Origin: Candidatus Bathyarchaeota archaeon
GTDB lineage: Archaea > Thermoproteota > Bathyarchaeia > Bathyarchaeales > DTEX01
NCBI GenBank assembly: GCA_018396435.1
Contig: JAGTRG010000006.1
Location: forward strand, 1-47,164
Direction of reading: 5' to 3'
Length of the DNA stretch: 47,164 bases
This document shows positions 1 to 7,732 of this stretch, piece after piece; positions within the stretch are counted from its first letter, which is position 1, and every line of letters begins with the position of its first letter. The position numbers and the translations under genes were made by a program. The notes beneath the pieces were generated by a model. The model was not told the DNA's origin. It did not search any database and worked only from the letters and a program-made list of their open reading frames with translations.

Positions 1-2
1 AA

Positions 3-1016
3 ACCAGAAAACCATATAACGGCTTTGTCACAAAAGGTGAGTGTGATGCACACCAAAAGGCGGCTAAGCTTTTGGTGGAAGCCCAAAAGCAAACTGAAAA
101 GCAGGAAGCGGGAGCCACAGAAAAGGCAAACGAGGCCGATCTTTATGGAAAAATCGTTGAGTTTCTCTGGTGGATGAAGAAGCAGGGATATAAAGAAACA
201 ACAATAATTGGAAAAGGTTCAAGGTTAAAGAGGCTAGTAGCACTTGGAGCCAACCTTCTCGATCCAGAGAGCGTTAAAGAAGTTCTAGCCTCGCAAAACT
301 GGTGTGACTCTGGAAAGGAGACAACAGCTTACGCTTATGACCTTTTCGCCAAATACATGGGAATGAAATGGGAAAGGCCTTCATACAAACCAGCTAGAAA
401 ACTGCCTTTCATTCCAATTGAAAGAGAAATTGATGATTTAATAGCCGGATGCAACAATAAATCGGTGGCAACGTTTCTTCAGATAGCTAAGGAAACAGGT
501 GCAAGAGCAGGTGAAATCTTCAACTTGAAATGGATCGATGTTGACTTTGAAGCTAAAACTTTAAGAATTACACCCGAAAAAGGAAGCAACCCAAGAATGC
601 TTCGCATGTCTAGCAAACTGATTGGAATGCTTCAAAGTCTTCCCAAAACTAGCGAGAGAATCTTTGGCAACTATAGGCGGCTTAAAGACTTAAGCCGAAC
701 TTTTGAAAGACATAGAAAAAGGATAGCGTATAATCTTGGAAACCCGAGGCTACTTAGGATCAGCTTCCATACTATACGACATTGGAAGGCAACTATGGAA
801 TACCATAGGACAAAGGATATACTTCACGTAATGCAAATGTTAGGGCATAGAAACATCAAGAATACGCTTGTATACACACAATTAATCAATTCCCAAGAAG
901 ATGGTGAATATGTTTGTAAAGTGCCAAAACAGTGGAGCAAGCCTCCGAGAATTGAAGCTGGCTTTGAGTATGTATGTGACTTCGACTGTGTAAAGTTGTT
1001 TAGAAAGAGAAAGTAG
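3..1016 (+). CDS. Tyrosine recombinase / integrase (5' end outside window)
   Basis: Site-specific recombinase that cuts and rejoins DNA through a tyrosine-phosphate link. Counting from the TTG at 72, the catalytic set is visible: Arg145 (TGARAGEIF), Lys170 (TPEKGSN), His233-x-x-Arg236 (SFHTIRH), His259 (LGHRN) and nucleophile Tyr268 (TLVYTQL), with an alpha-helical core-binding region before it. The reading frame stays open from base 3 and the upstream peptide (KPYNGFVTKGECDAHQK) looks coding, so I treat the gene as truncated by the window edge; the ORF-track start at 72 is the alternative. It ends 25 bp from the 3' end of a tRNA-Gly gene on the other strand, the usual place for the integrase of a tRNA-integrated element. 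The class is certain; the subfamily is not. Confidence 0.88.
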   Translation, partial: TRKPYNGFVTKGECDAHQKAAKLLVEAQKQTEKQEAGATEKANEADLYGKIVEFLWWMKKQGYKETTIIGKGSRLKRLVALGANLLDPESVKEVLASQNWCDSGKETTAYAYDLFAKYMGMKWERPSYKPARKLPFIPIEREIDDLIAGCNNKSVATFLQIAKETGARAGEIFNLKWIDVDFEAKTLRITPEKGSNPRMLRMSSKLIGMLQSLPKTSERIFGNYRRLKDLSRTFERHRKRIAYNLGNPRLLRISFHTIRHWKATMEYHRTKDILHVMQMLGHRNIKNTLVYTQLINSQEDGEYVCKVPKQWSKPPRIEAGFEYVCDFDCVKLFRKRK

Positions 1017-1041
1017 AGGTGCCGTTGTCTTGTCCAAATTA

Positions 1042-1075
1042 TGGTGCGGCCGCCGGGATTTGAACCCGGGTTAAC
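1042..1075. mobile_element. Candidate attachment site at the 3' end of tRNA-Gly
   Basis: The T arm and acceptor end of the tRNA-Gly face the integrase gene, the standard geometry for an archaeal element integrated into a tRNA 3' half. This is inferred from position only; the matching repeat would lie to the left of the window, so the core cannot be delimited. Confidence 0.35.
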
Positions 1076-1119
1076 GGCGCGGGGGGCCGGTGTCCTAGAC
1101 CAGGCTAGACCACGGCCGC
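1042..1119 (-). tRNA. tRNA-Gly (anticodon CCC), CCA encoded
   Basis: On the minus strand the acceptor stem GCGGCCG pairs with CGGCCGC, followed by A73 and an encoded CCA. The D stem GTCT pairs with GGAC, and the T arm is CCGGG-TTCAAAT-CCCGG. The anticodon stem-loop is CCGGC-CCCCCGC-GCCGT, so the anticodon is CCC (Gly); the GCGG acceptor start and A73 also fit archaeal tRNA-Gly. Two oddities: position 33 is C instead of the near-universal U, and the 27-43 pair is a C/U mismatch. No intron is seen. Confidence 0.88.
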
Positions 1120-1147
1120 TCTTTTTTTGAATTATTTTTCAGGGTGC

Positions 1148-1155
1148 TTATTTAT
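1148..1155 (-). promoter_or_regulatory. TATA-like box for tRNA-Gly
   Basis: On the minus strand CATAAATAAG lies about 30-37 bases upstream of the tRNA 5' end at 1119, the expected spacing for an archaeal TATA box. Confidence 0.45.
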
Positions 1156-1237
1156 GTTTCTAGGATCAAGTTTTTACTTTAAATTCACAAAGCTTATAAT
1201 GGTGATCTTCCATCATATAGTTTTACGGTTATGTTAA

Positions 1238-3061
1238 ATGTGCGGTATTTTTGGCTGCGTATCTAAGGCTGATGGCGCCGCTAAGATCATCCATGAATCT
1301 TTGAAGAGGCTTGAATATAGAGGCTACGATTCTGTCGGTGAGGCCACAATATTCAACGGCAGGATCCATGTTAAGAAAGATGCGGGAAAAATTGATGATG
1401 TACATATGGTTCACAATCTCGATGATTTGCCTGGATCAGTGGGTATAGGGCACACTAGGTGGGCAACTCATGGCGCTCCAAGCAGGGTTAATGCTCATCC
1501 ACACTCAGATTGCGAGGATAAAATAGCCGTCGTCCATAACGGCATAATTGAAAACTTCTCTGAGTTAAAGGCGGAGCTGGAGAACCTTGGGCACATATTT
1601 AAGTCCAAAACGGACACGGAAGTTATACCGCATTTGATTGAGGAGAACATTAAGAGGGGTTTACCATTCATCGAGGCTGTTCGTGAAGCCCTTAAGAGGC
1701 TTGAGGGCTCTTATGCAGTAGCCATAATTACATCCCTAGAACCGGATAAAATTATATGCGCCAGAAAAGAAAGCCCGCTAATCCTTGGAATCGACGAAAA
1801 ATCTCTGTATTGCGCCTCCGACATACCCGCTTTCCTACCTCTTACAAATAAAGCCGTAATCCTTGAAGAGGGAGACGTTGCCATACTTCAACATGACAGA
1901 TATGAGATTTGGAGACTGGAAGATTGGAAACAAATCATTAGGGAGATTCAAGTAATCGCATGGACCCCAGAGATGGCTGAGAAGCAGGGGTACCCGCACT
2001 TTATGCTGAAGGAAATCCATGAACAACCGTTATCACTTAGAAATGCGCTTAGACCTCAAGAGCTATACATGGATCTGATGGCAACCTTCCTAGATAGGGC
2101 TAAAAATGTTTTTCTAGTTGCTTGCGGAACATCCTACCATGCTTGTTTAGCAGCATCCTACATGCTTTCTAAACTCGCGTATCTTCCAACATATCCGATT
2201 ATAGCATCAGAATTCGCTGAGCATATTGGAATGGCTGTAAACATTGATAGCACAATCCTCGCGGTCAGCCAGTCAGGTGAAACAGCTGATACGCTGGCTG
2301 CGGTTGAACATGCAAGAAATAGGGCTGCAACGGTACTAGGCCTAACAAATGTTGTTGGGTCAACATTAACCCGTGTTTCCAGAGTTTATATACTTCAGCA
2401 GTCCGGTCCAGAAATAGGTGTTGCAGCAACAAAAACGTTCACAGCGCAGCTTCTAGTGCTCGCTCAGCTAGCCTTGAGGGTTGCGAAGTTACGTGGCAAA
2501 GTCAGCCATCAGGAGATTAAAGCGATAGAAAAGAAGCTTAAGGAGATCCCCGATATAGTTGAGCGGACAATAAAGGTGAATGAAGAAAAAATTAAGCAAA
2601 TTGTGAGGAAGTATAAGGATAGCAGATCTTTTATCTTCCTAGGTAGGGGAATTAGCACAGCAACATCTTTAGAGGGGCGGCTTAAACTGATGGAGATAGC
2701 CTATGTTCCAGCGTTTGCATTTCCAGCTGGCGAAAGTAAACATGGCCCCATAAGCCTTGTTGAGCCCGGCGTCACGGTCATATTTATCTGCCCGAGGGAT
2801 AGAACGCGTAAAACAATAATTGGCAATATAATGGAGATGAAAGCCCGTGGAGCATCGATAATCTCCGTGATTGAGGAGGGTGATGAAGAAATTAAACAGT
2901 TGTCAGATGATTATCTTGAGGTTTTAGGCGAAGTCCCCGAATGTCTTTCTCCAATAGCATTCGTAGTTCCACTGCAGCTATTCGCATACTATATGGCTGT
3001 TGAAAAGGGCCATAACCCCGATATGCCGCGCAACTTAGCGAAGTCTGTAACTGTTAAATGA
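1238..3061 (+). CDS. glmS: Glutamine--fructose-6-phosphate aminotransferase (isomerizing)
   Basis: Makes glucosamine-6-phosphate from fructose-6-phosphate and glutamine, the entry step to UDP-GlcNAc and amino-sugar glycans. The 607-aa product has the family's normal length. It begins MCGIFGC, with Cys2 as the glutaminase nucleophile, followed by RGYDS and HTRWATHG (residues 72-79) of the class II glutaminase domain. Two SIS sugar-isomerase domains follow (ACGTSYH and SQSGETADT in the first; LGRGIS and PAGESKHGP in the second). The start is fixed because Cys2 must be exposed. It is a single gene on the plus strand; upstream lies an AT-rich stretch. The product may feed the glycan pathway used by AglB at the right end of the window, which is inference. 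Confidence 0.97.
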   Translation: MCGIFGCVSKADGAAKIIHESLKRLEYRGYDSVGEATIFNGRIHVKKDAGKIDDVHMVHNLDDLPGSVGIGHTRWATHGAPSRVNAHPHSDCEDKIAVVHNGIIENFSELKAELENLGHIFKSKTDTEVIPHLIEENIKRGLPFIEAVREALKRLEGSYAVAIITSLEPDKIICARKESPLILGIDEKSLYCASDIPAFLPLTNKAVILEEGDVAILQHDRYEIWRLEDWKQIIREIQVIAWTPEMAEKQGYPHFMLKEIHEQPLSLRNALRPQELYMDLMATFLDRAKNVFLVACGTSYHACLAASYMLSKLAYLPTYPIIASEFAEHIGMAVNIDSTILAVSQSGETADTLAAVEHARNRAATVLGLTNVVGSTLTRVSRVYILQQSGPEIGVAATKTFTAQLLVLAQLALRVAKLRGKVSHQEIKAIEKKLKEIPDIVERTIKVNEEKIKQIVRKYKDSRSFIFLGRGISTATSLEGRLKLMEIAYVPAFAFPAGESKHGPISLVEPGVTVIFICPRDRTRKTIIGNIMEMKARGASIISVIEEGDEEIKQLSDDYLEVLGEVPECLSPIAFVVPLQLFAYYMAVEKGHNPDMPRNLAKSVTVK

Positions 3062-3138
3062 TGAGTTAATAATGTTAACGCTAATATTTTAAGGTTGCAC
3101 ACGCAATATTTGTCTTGACGTTAAAGGGAGGATGATTA

Positions 3139-3848
3139 TTGGAGGATTGGAAGAGGCTTATAGAAGATCTGATGAGATATAAAATATTAAAGTCGCCAAG
3201 AGTTATCAGGGCTATGAAACTTGTTCCAAGAGGAAACTTTCTTCCTGAAGACCAGAAAATCTATGCTGCAATTGACACGCCGCTACCCATAGGCGATGGA
3301 CAAACCATTTCTGCGCCACAGGGTTAGCCGCAGAGTTAACCCGGCGATACATGGTTTCAATAATGAACGAGGCTTTGGATCTCAACGTTGGACATAAGGT
3401 TTTGGAGATTGGCGCCGGGTCCGGCTGGCACGCCTGCACAATAGCTGAAATAGTTGCGCCGACAGACGCTCCAAAGGAGAGGTGGGGGCACGTATACACC
3501 ATAGAGATACTACCTAGACTGGCGGATTTCGCCAGAAGAAACATTGTTAAAGCCGGCTATAGCAATAGGGTTACAGTGATTTGTAAAGATGGATCGGAGG
3601 GATATGCGGATGAAGCTCCATATGACAGAATACTTGTCACTGCAGCTGCGCCATCAATTCCAAACCCGCTGAAGGAACAGCTGAAGCCTGGGGGAATCAT
3701 GGTTATACCAGTTGGCGAGATCGGATTCTACCAGACTCTTATAAGAGTGAGAAAGATAAACGGACGGATCATTGAGGAAGACCTCGGCGGAGTTGCCTTC
3801 GTTCCATTAGTCGGCAAGTATGGGCACAAAATAAATCGCTATTGGTGA
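3139..3848 (+). CDS. pcm: Protein-L-isoaspartate O-methyltransferase, interrupted by a 29-nt BHB intron
   Basis: Repairs isoaspartyl residues in damaged proteins using S-adenosylmethionine. The start is TTG at 3139 behind GGGAGG. Exon 1 (3139-3319) encodes the N-terminal part up to [11 protein letters not shown]; exon 2 (3349-3848) encodes [11 protein letters not shown], the SAM-binding motif [11 protein letters not shown] and the C-terminal [13 protein letters not shown]. Read straight through, the gene hits TAG and TAA in frame and then the frame changes, which is why the ORF track shows two pieces. Removing 3320-3348 joins CCA-CAC-ATG and gives the family's invariant SAPHMV, for a product of 226 aa, a normal length. 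The insertion folds as a bulge-helix-bulge (see the intron entry), so I call this a spliced gene and not a pseudogene. Confidence 0.85.
3320..3348 (+). other. Predicted BHB intron in pcm mRNA (29 nt)
   Basis: Central 4-bp helix CGCC (3314-3317) with GGCG (3343-3346); 3-nt bulges ACA (3318-3320) and ATA (3347-3349); inner helix GGGTTA (3321-3326) with TAACCC (3337-3342) closing a 10-nt loop. Outside, AAACCAT (3302-3308) pairs with ATGGTTT (3351-3357). The archaeal splicing endonuclease cuts after the second base of each bulge; doing so here removes exactly 29 nt and restores codons CCA CAC ATG. The length is not a multiple of three and the insert holds two in-frame stops, so splicing would be required for function. 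Confidence 0.82.
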
Positions 3849-3953
3849 GGACGAAATATTCGTCTGCAAATTATGAAGCAAAAATAGAAAACGATGAAGG
3901 GAATATCGCAAACATAAGTTTTGGTGGGCCGGGCCGGACTTGAACCGGCGGCC

Positions 3954-3975
3954 TTACAGATGCCTCTTAAAGGTT
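3954..3975 (-). other. tRNA-Val intron 2 (variable loop, 22 nt)
   Basis: The central helix GCAG/CTGT has bulges AAA and AAG and an outer helix GGC/GCC. The interior can pair CCT with AGG. Removal between positions 44 and 45 leaves the standard 5-nt variable loop AGGCC, which is the main support for these borders. Confidence 0.65.
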
Positions 3976-3983
3976 TTCTGCGC

Positions 3984-4000
3984 CTCCCGGGATTTCTCCA
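3984..4000 (-). other. tRNA-Val intron 1 (anticodon loop, 17 nt)
   Basis: The central helix CCTG/CGGG (one G-U pair) has bulges ACT and AGG, and the inner helix GGA/TCC is closed by a GAAA tetraloop. Cutting in the bulges joins position 36 to 37 and leaves a 7-nt loop with G37. The outer helix is imperfect in the precursor, so this is a relaxed BHB. Confidence 0.65.
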
Positions 4001-4127
4001 GTCAGGCAGACGTCCTAACCAAGCTAGACGACCGGCCCTTAGCACGCTGGAAGACTTAACTATTATTTTCTTGATGAGTTCTTGTTATAAAGTTTTGCGT
4101 TCTATGCCGCTACAATTTTGCTAAGCC

Positions 4128-4134
4128 TTTTATA
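4128..4134 (+). promoter_or_regulatory. TATA-like box upstream of the GH3 gene
   Basis: TTTTATA sits about 40 bases before the ATG at 4171, with a GGGAGA ribosome-binding site in between. Confidence 0.45.
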
Positions 4135-4170
4135 GTTAGGTTTGCTATCCACATATTTAGGGAGATCTTT

Positions 4171-6429
4171 ATGAGTGAAGATGCTGTGAATAATAAAGTT
4201 AGAAGTTTAGTTAAGCAAATGAGCATTGAGGAAAAAATCGCTCAGTTAGGTTCAATCCCAGCTTCGGAGCTTTTAGAAAATGGAAGATTCTCCCATGGAA
4301 AGGCTCTAAATCTTATTAGTAAGGGTATTGGACAGATCACCCGACTGGCCGGAAGCCGCGAGTCTCCTAGAGACCCAGCCGGCATAGCTGCCACAGCAAA
4401 TAGCATTCAAAGGTTCTTAATGGAGGAGACAAGGCTCGGCATACCGGCCATAATCCATGAAGAATGCTTAAGCGGATTGATGAGTTATGGCGCAACAACA
4501 TTTCCACAGGCTATAGGGTTGGCGAGCACATGGGATCCTGATCTGATTCAAAGCGTTACAACGGTTATTAGGAAACAGATGAGGGCTTTAGGGGCCCATC
4601 AGGGGCTTGCGCCAGTTCTTGATGTTGCCAGAGATCCTAGATGGGGTAGAACCGAGGAAACATACGGTGAAGATCAATATTTAGTTGCCAGCATGGGTGT
4701 GGCATATATAACTGGACTTCAGGGGGACAATTTGTCCTCAGGGGTTATAGCTACTCCGAAGCATTTCGCGGGTCATGGCTTTTCAGAGGGTGGAAGAAAC
4801 TGCGCACCCGTGCATGTTCCACCTAGGGAGTTTAGGGAAATATTTCTGTTCCCCTTTGAGACCGCTATCAAGAATGCTGGAGCATACTCCCTAATGAACG
4901 CCTACCATGACATAGATGGTGTGCCATGCGCTGCCTCCAGAGAGCTGCTAACTGAAATCCTCAGGTTCGAGTGGGGATTTAAGGGATACGTTGTCTCAGA
5001 TTATGGAGCAATCGAAATGCTTAGAACCTTCCATCACGTAGCGGCGGATGAGAAGGAGGCCGCTTTGCAGGCCCTAGAAGCCGGCATAGATATAGAGCTG
5101 CCGAGACTTAAGTGCTACGGTGAACCCTTACTTAACGCCGTTAAAGAAGGCACCATTTCAGAGGCGACAATAGATGAAGCCGTCTCTAGAGTTTTAAGGG
5201 CCAAATTCCTTCTAGGGCTCTTTGATAACCCATACGTTGATGTTGAGAAGGCTTCAAGAGCCTTAGACACGCAGGAAGATAGGATGTTAGCCCTAAGATC
5301 TGCGAGAGAATCCATAATACTCCTAAAGAACGATGGAATTCTCCCATTGAAGAAGAATTTGGGAGCAATAGCTATTATAGGACCAAACGCTGACACAACA
5401 AGGGGTTTACTAGGCGATTACAGTTATACGCTGCATCTAGGCTGCGAGCAAGATGCTGTCAGAATAATCAGCATATTAGAGGCTGTCAAAGGCAAGGTTT
5501 CACCTCAAACGCTCATACATTTCGCGAGAGGATGCGACATATATGAACCATCAAAGGATGGATTTAAGGAGGCTCTTGAAGCCGCATCAAAATCAGACGT
5601 TATCGTGGCGGTAATGGGCGAAAGATCCGGAATGTTTAATCTGCCAGCCGTAACCGGTGAGGGAAGAGATCGCGCAAGCCTTTCACTTCCCGGAGTTCAG
5701 GAAGATCTTATTGAGAGACTTTTCGATACAGGTAAACCATTAATAATAGTGCTCGTGAACGGTAGACCTCTATCAATAGGACGAATAGCCGGAAAAGCAT
5801 CCGCGATAGTTGAGGCATGGTTCCCAGGGGAGGAAGGTGGGAACGCTGTAGCAGACATCCTATTCGGCGATTATAGCCCTGGCGGCAAGTTGCCCATCAC
5901 CATACCGCAGGATGCTGGGCAGATACCAATCTATTACAATAGAAGGAACTCTTCGTTCAGAGACTATGTCTTTATGAGCGCCAAACCTTTATTCCCATTT
6001 GGGCATGGGTTAAGCTACACAAAGTTTGATTATTCCTCGCTTGAAATAGAGCCGAGTAAGGTTGGGCCAGCAGGCAAAGTCTCTATTGGCTTCTATGTCA
6101 AAAACGTCGGCGAAATAAGGGGCGAAGAAGTTGCACAACTATACATCCGCGCCACAGTGGCATCGGTCTCTAGACCGGTTAAGGAACTAAAGGGGTTCAG
6201 GAGAATTGCATTAGAGCCGGGAGAAAGACGGAAAATAACATTCAGATTACATATGGATCAGATTGCCTTCTATGATCGGGATATGAGATTAGTGGTTGAA
6301 CCCGGCTTATATGAGGTCATGGTTGGCAGCTCATCTGAGGATATAAGGCTCACCGGCAAGTTTGAAGTTACTGGCAGAAGAAGCCTCCTCCATCTACGAA
6401 AATTCTTTAGTGAGGCAGAGATCCAGTGA
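4171..6429 (+). CDS. Glycoside hydrolase family 3 (beta-glucosidase / beta-xylosidase type)
   Basis: Releases terminal sugars from beta-linked oligosaccharides; the exact sugar cannot be read from sequence. The 752-aa product shows the three-domain GH3 layout: an N-terminal TIM-barrel with RDPRWGRTEETYGED and KHFAGHG, the nucleophile Asp in VVSDYGAIEML, a second alpha/beta domain (AIIGPNADTTRGLLGDY, VTGEGRDRASL), and a C-terminal fibronectin-like domain starting near YTKFDYSSLEI. The stretch GDYSPGGKLPITIPQ is typical. No signal peptide is seen, so it is probably cytoplasmic and acts on imported oligosaccharides. It stands alone with its own promoter. It goes with the GH2 gene at 23.5 kb as evidence of a saccharide-using heterotroph. 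Confidence 0.95.
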   Translation: MSEDAVNNKVRSLVKQMSIEEKIAQLGSIPASELLENGRFSHGKALNLISKGIGQITRLAGSRESPRDPAGIAATANSIQRFLMEETRLGIPAIIHEECLSGLMSYGATTFPQAIGLASTWDPDLIQSVTTVIRKQMRALGAHQGLAPVLDVARDPRWGRTEETYGEDQYLVASMGVAYITGLQGDNLSSGVIATPKHFAGHGFSEGGRNCAPVHVPPREFREIFLFPFETAIKNAGAYSLMNAYHDIDGVPCAASRELLTEILRFEWGFKGYVVSDYGAIEMLRTFHHVAADEKEAALQALEAGIDIELPRLKCYGEPLLNAVKEGTISEATIDEAVSRVLRAKFLLGLFDNPYVDVEKASRALDTQEDRMLALRSARESIILLKNDGILPLKKNLGAIAIIGPNADTTRGLLGDYSYTLHLGCEQDAVRIISILEAVKGKVSPQTLIHFARGCDIYEPSKDGFKEALEAASKSDVIVAVMGERSGMFNLPAVTGEGRDRASLSLPGVQEDLIERLFDTGKPLIIVLVNGRPLSIGRIAGKASAIVEAWFPGEEGGNAVADILFGDYSPGGKLPITIPQDAGQIPIYYNRRNSSFRDYVFMSAKPLFPFGHGLSYTKFDYSSLEIEPSKVGPAGKVSIGFYVKNVGEIRGEEVAQLYIRATVASVSRPVKELKGFRRIALEPGERRKITFRLHMDQIAFYDRDMRLVVEPGLYEVMVGSSSEDIRLTGKFEVTGRRSLLHLRKFFSEAEIQ

Positions 6430-6450
6430 AAATTACACGCTATGTTACCC

Positions 6451-6966
6451 TCAATATCCTTTTTTATAAAATATGTAGAAGCCCGGCGTCACGTGCATTG
6501 TTGAATAAAATTGTTTTTGCCTAAGCCCTGAAGCCACCTCTATGAATTCAGGTATCACCTTATAGATTAATTCAGCAGATGGTGGACCCCAACGTATGCC
6601 GGGACAGAATGGATCAATATATATGAATAATTTTTGCCCATTATAGTTGAAGAGTGCTTCATTAGCACCGCCATACTTTGGCTTATTAAGTATCTTAAAG
6701 GGCCAAACCTTACAGGCAAGCGGTTTATTATTCTGTAACCCGCATAATTGTCTCCCATCGGGGACAGTATATAGGAAGACGCATGAACCATCGCTCTTTT
6801 TACCCATATAAAATTTATTTAGACCAGCCCGTGTTACGCTAGCGCCGTAAGTCTTAGTTATATTAAGCCACTCATTAAAGGTCAAGACTACCTCAAATTC
6901 CCTACAGCACAGCCCGCATCCATTACAGCACCATGAGTTAATGTATCTCCAAGGAACGAAGCCCAT
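6451..6966 (-). CDS. YkgJ-family cysteine-cluster (putative Fe-S/zinc) protein
   Basis: A 171-aa protein with CCNGCGLCCREF near residue 14, then CGLQNNKPLACKVWPF and DPFCPGI. This cysteine pattern defines the YkgJ (UPF0153, CxxCxxCC type) family, whose cysteines bind a metal or Fe-S cluster; the biological role is unknown. It is convergent with the GH3 gene, 21 bp away, and is followed upstream by a 200-bp gap with no gene I can support. Possible links to electron transfer or protein modification are guesses. Confidence 0.82.
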   Translation of the reverse strand: MGFVPWRYINSWCCNGCGLCCREFEVVLTFNEWLNITKTYGASVTRAGLNKFYMGKKSDGSCVFLYTVPDGRQLCGLQNNKPLACKVWPFKILNKPKYGGANEALFNYNGQKLFIYIDPFCPGIRWGPPSAELIYKVIPEFIEVASGLRQKQFYSTMHVTPGFYIFYKKGY

Positions 6967-7167
6967 TTTACTGCTCCCCGGAGACCTTGAGCCTCAGAAA
7001 TTTTGAATTAAAATCTTCCTAATAAATTTTCCAATAGTTGACAGCGCACTAATTTAATTTTCGGGGATTCTTAAAAATTAAGTAAAAATGAGGACTGGAG
7101 GATTATGTCGGAAGAGATTGCGGATATTTGATTATGCAGCGATGGATAAGGTGCCCGCTGCGAAAAC

Positions 7168-7665
7168 TTAAATCTTCCTATAAAGGTATAATGTGTGAGT
7201 TGGAAAACCTAAAAATTGATTCTCACAGAATTTTTCAACTTTAATTGGCCTCCATCCCATTATCTCGTAATCATGTGATACAATCCTTGTTCCCTTTCTG
7301 AGCTCAGATTCGAGCTTTGGCTTAACCTTTTCATTGGCGCTCGTAGTAAGATATAAGTAGACAACATCAGCCATGCTTATGTCAACGTTAAAGAGATCAT
7401 CATTAATTATTTTAACCCTCTCCTGTAGACCTAACTCGCTAACTCTTCTCATAGCTTGTTTCGCCAAATCTTCCCTGATTTCTATACCAATGGCTACGGC
7501 CCCGAATTCTTTTGCAGCAATAACGGCCGGTCGACCGTCACCAGCGCCAAGATCGACAAATATTTCGCCAGGCTTCAGCTCAGCCATAGTTAAAAGCCTT
7601 CTTATAACTGATTCGGGAGAAGCAACGAAGGGAGATATTAACAAATGTTTCCACCTCTTTTTCAC
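7168..7665 (-). CDS. SAM-dependent methyltransferase, class I
   Basis: A 165-aa protein with motif I FVDLGAGDGRPAVIAA, an acidic residue after the second strand (GIEIREDLA) and a motif like NDDLFNVDISMADVVYLYL, all of the Rossmann-fold methyltransferases. It resembles small archaeal and bacterial DOT1-like or protein-lysine methyltransferases (the VDLGAGDGR plus YLYLTTSANEK pattern), but the substrate is not recognisable. The start is GTG at 7665. It lies downstream of lhr on the same strand with a 67-bp gap. Confidence 0.8.
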   Translation of the reverse strand: MKKRWKHLLISPFVASPESVIRRLLTMAELKPGEIFVDLGAGDGRPAVIAAKEFGAVAIGIEIREDLAKQAMRRVSELGLQERVKIINDDLFNVDISMADVVYLYLTTSANEKVKPKLESELRKGTRIVSHDYEIMGWRPIKVEKFCENQFLGFPTHTLYLYRKI

Positions 7666-7732
7666 TTTTCCATTTAATCATCGAGGCATTATTTTTACCT
7701 TACGCTTCTAGATGATTTTCAAATATATAAAT

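Larger units (their letters stand above)
3922..4038 (-). tRNA. tRNA-Val (anticodon GAC) with two introns
   Basis: The acceptor GGGCCGG pairs with CCGGCCC, then A73 and an encoded CCA. D stem GTCT/GGAC; T arm GCCGG-TTCAAGT-CCGGC. The gene is 117 nt because two insertions interrupt it. Predicted exons on the minus strand are 4038-4001, 3983-3976 and 3953-3922. Joined, they give the anticodon stem-loop TCTGC-CTGACGC-GCAGA with anticodon GAC and a 5-nt variable loop AGGCC, for a mature length of 78 nt including CCA. The intron borders are hand-folded; a one- or two-base shift of the first is possible. Confidence 0.88.

Noticed and set aside
3139-3848. pcm as a simple pseudogene or as two separate genes
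   Set aside because: Both parts are well conserved, the only damage is a single 29-nt insert, and its BHB fold restores the invariant motif exactly. Decay would not be so tidy.
3839-4124. ORF-track frames 3839..4045 (-) and 3921..4124 (+)
   Set aside because: They overlap the tRNA-Val gene and its introns and have no protein likeness.
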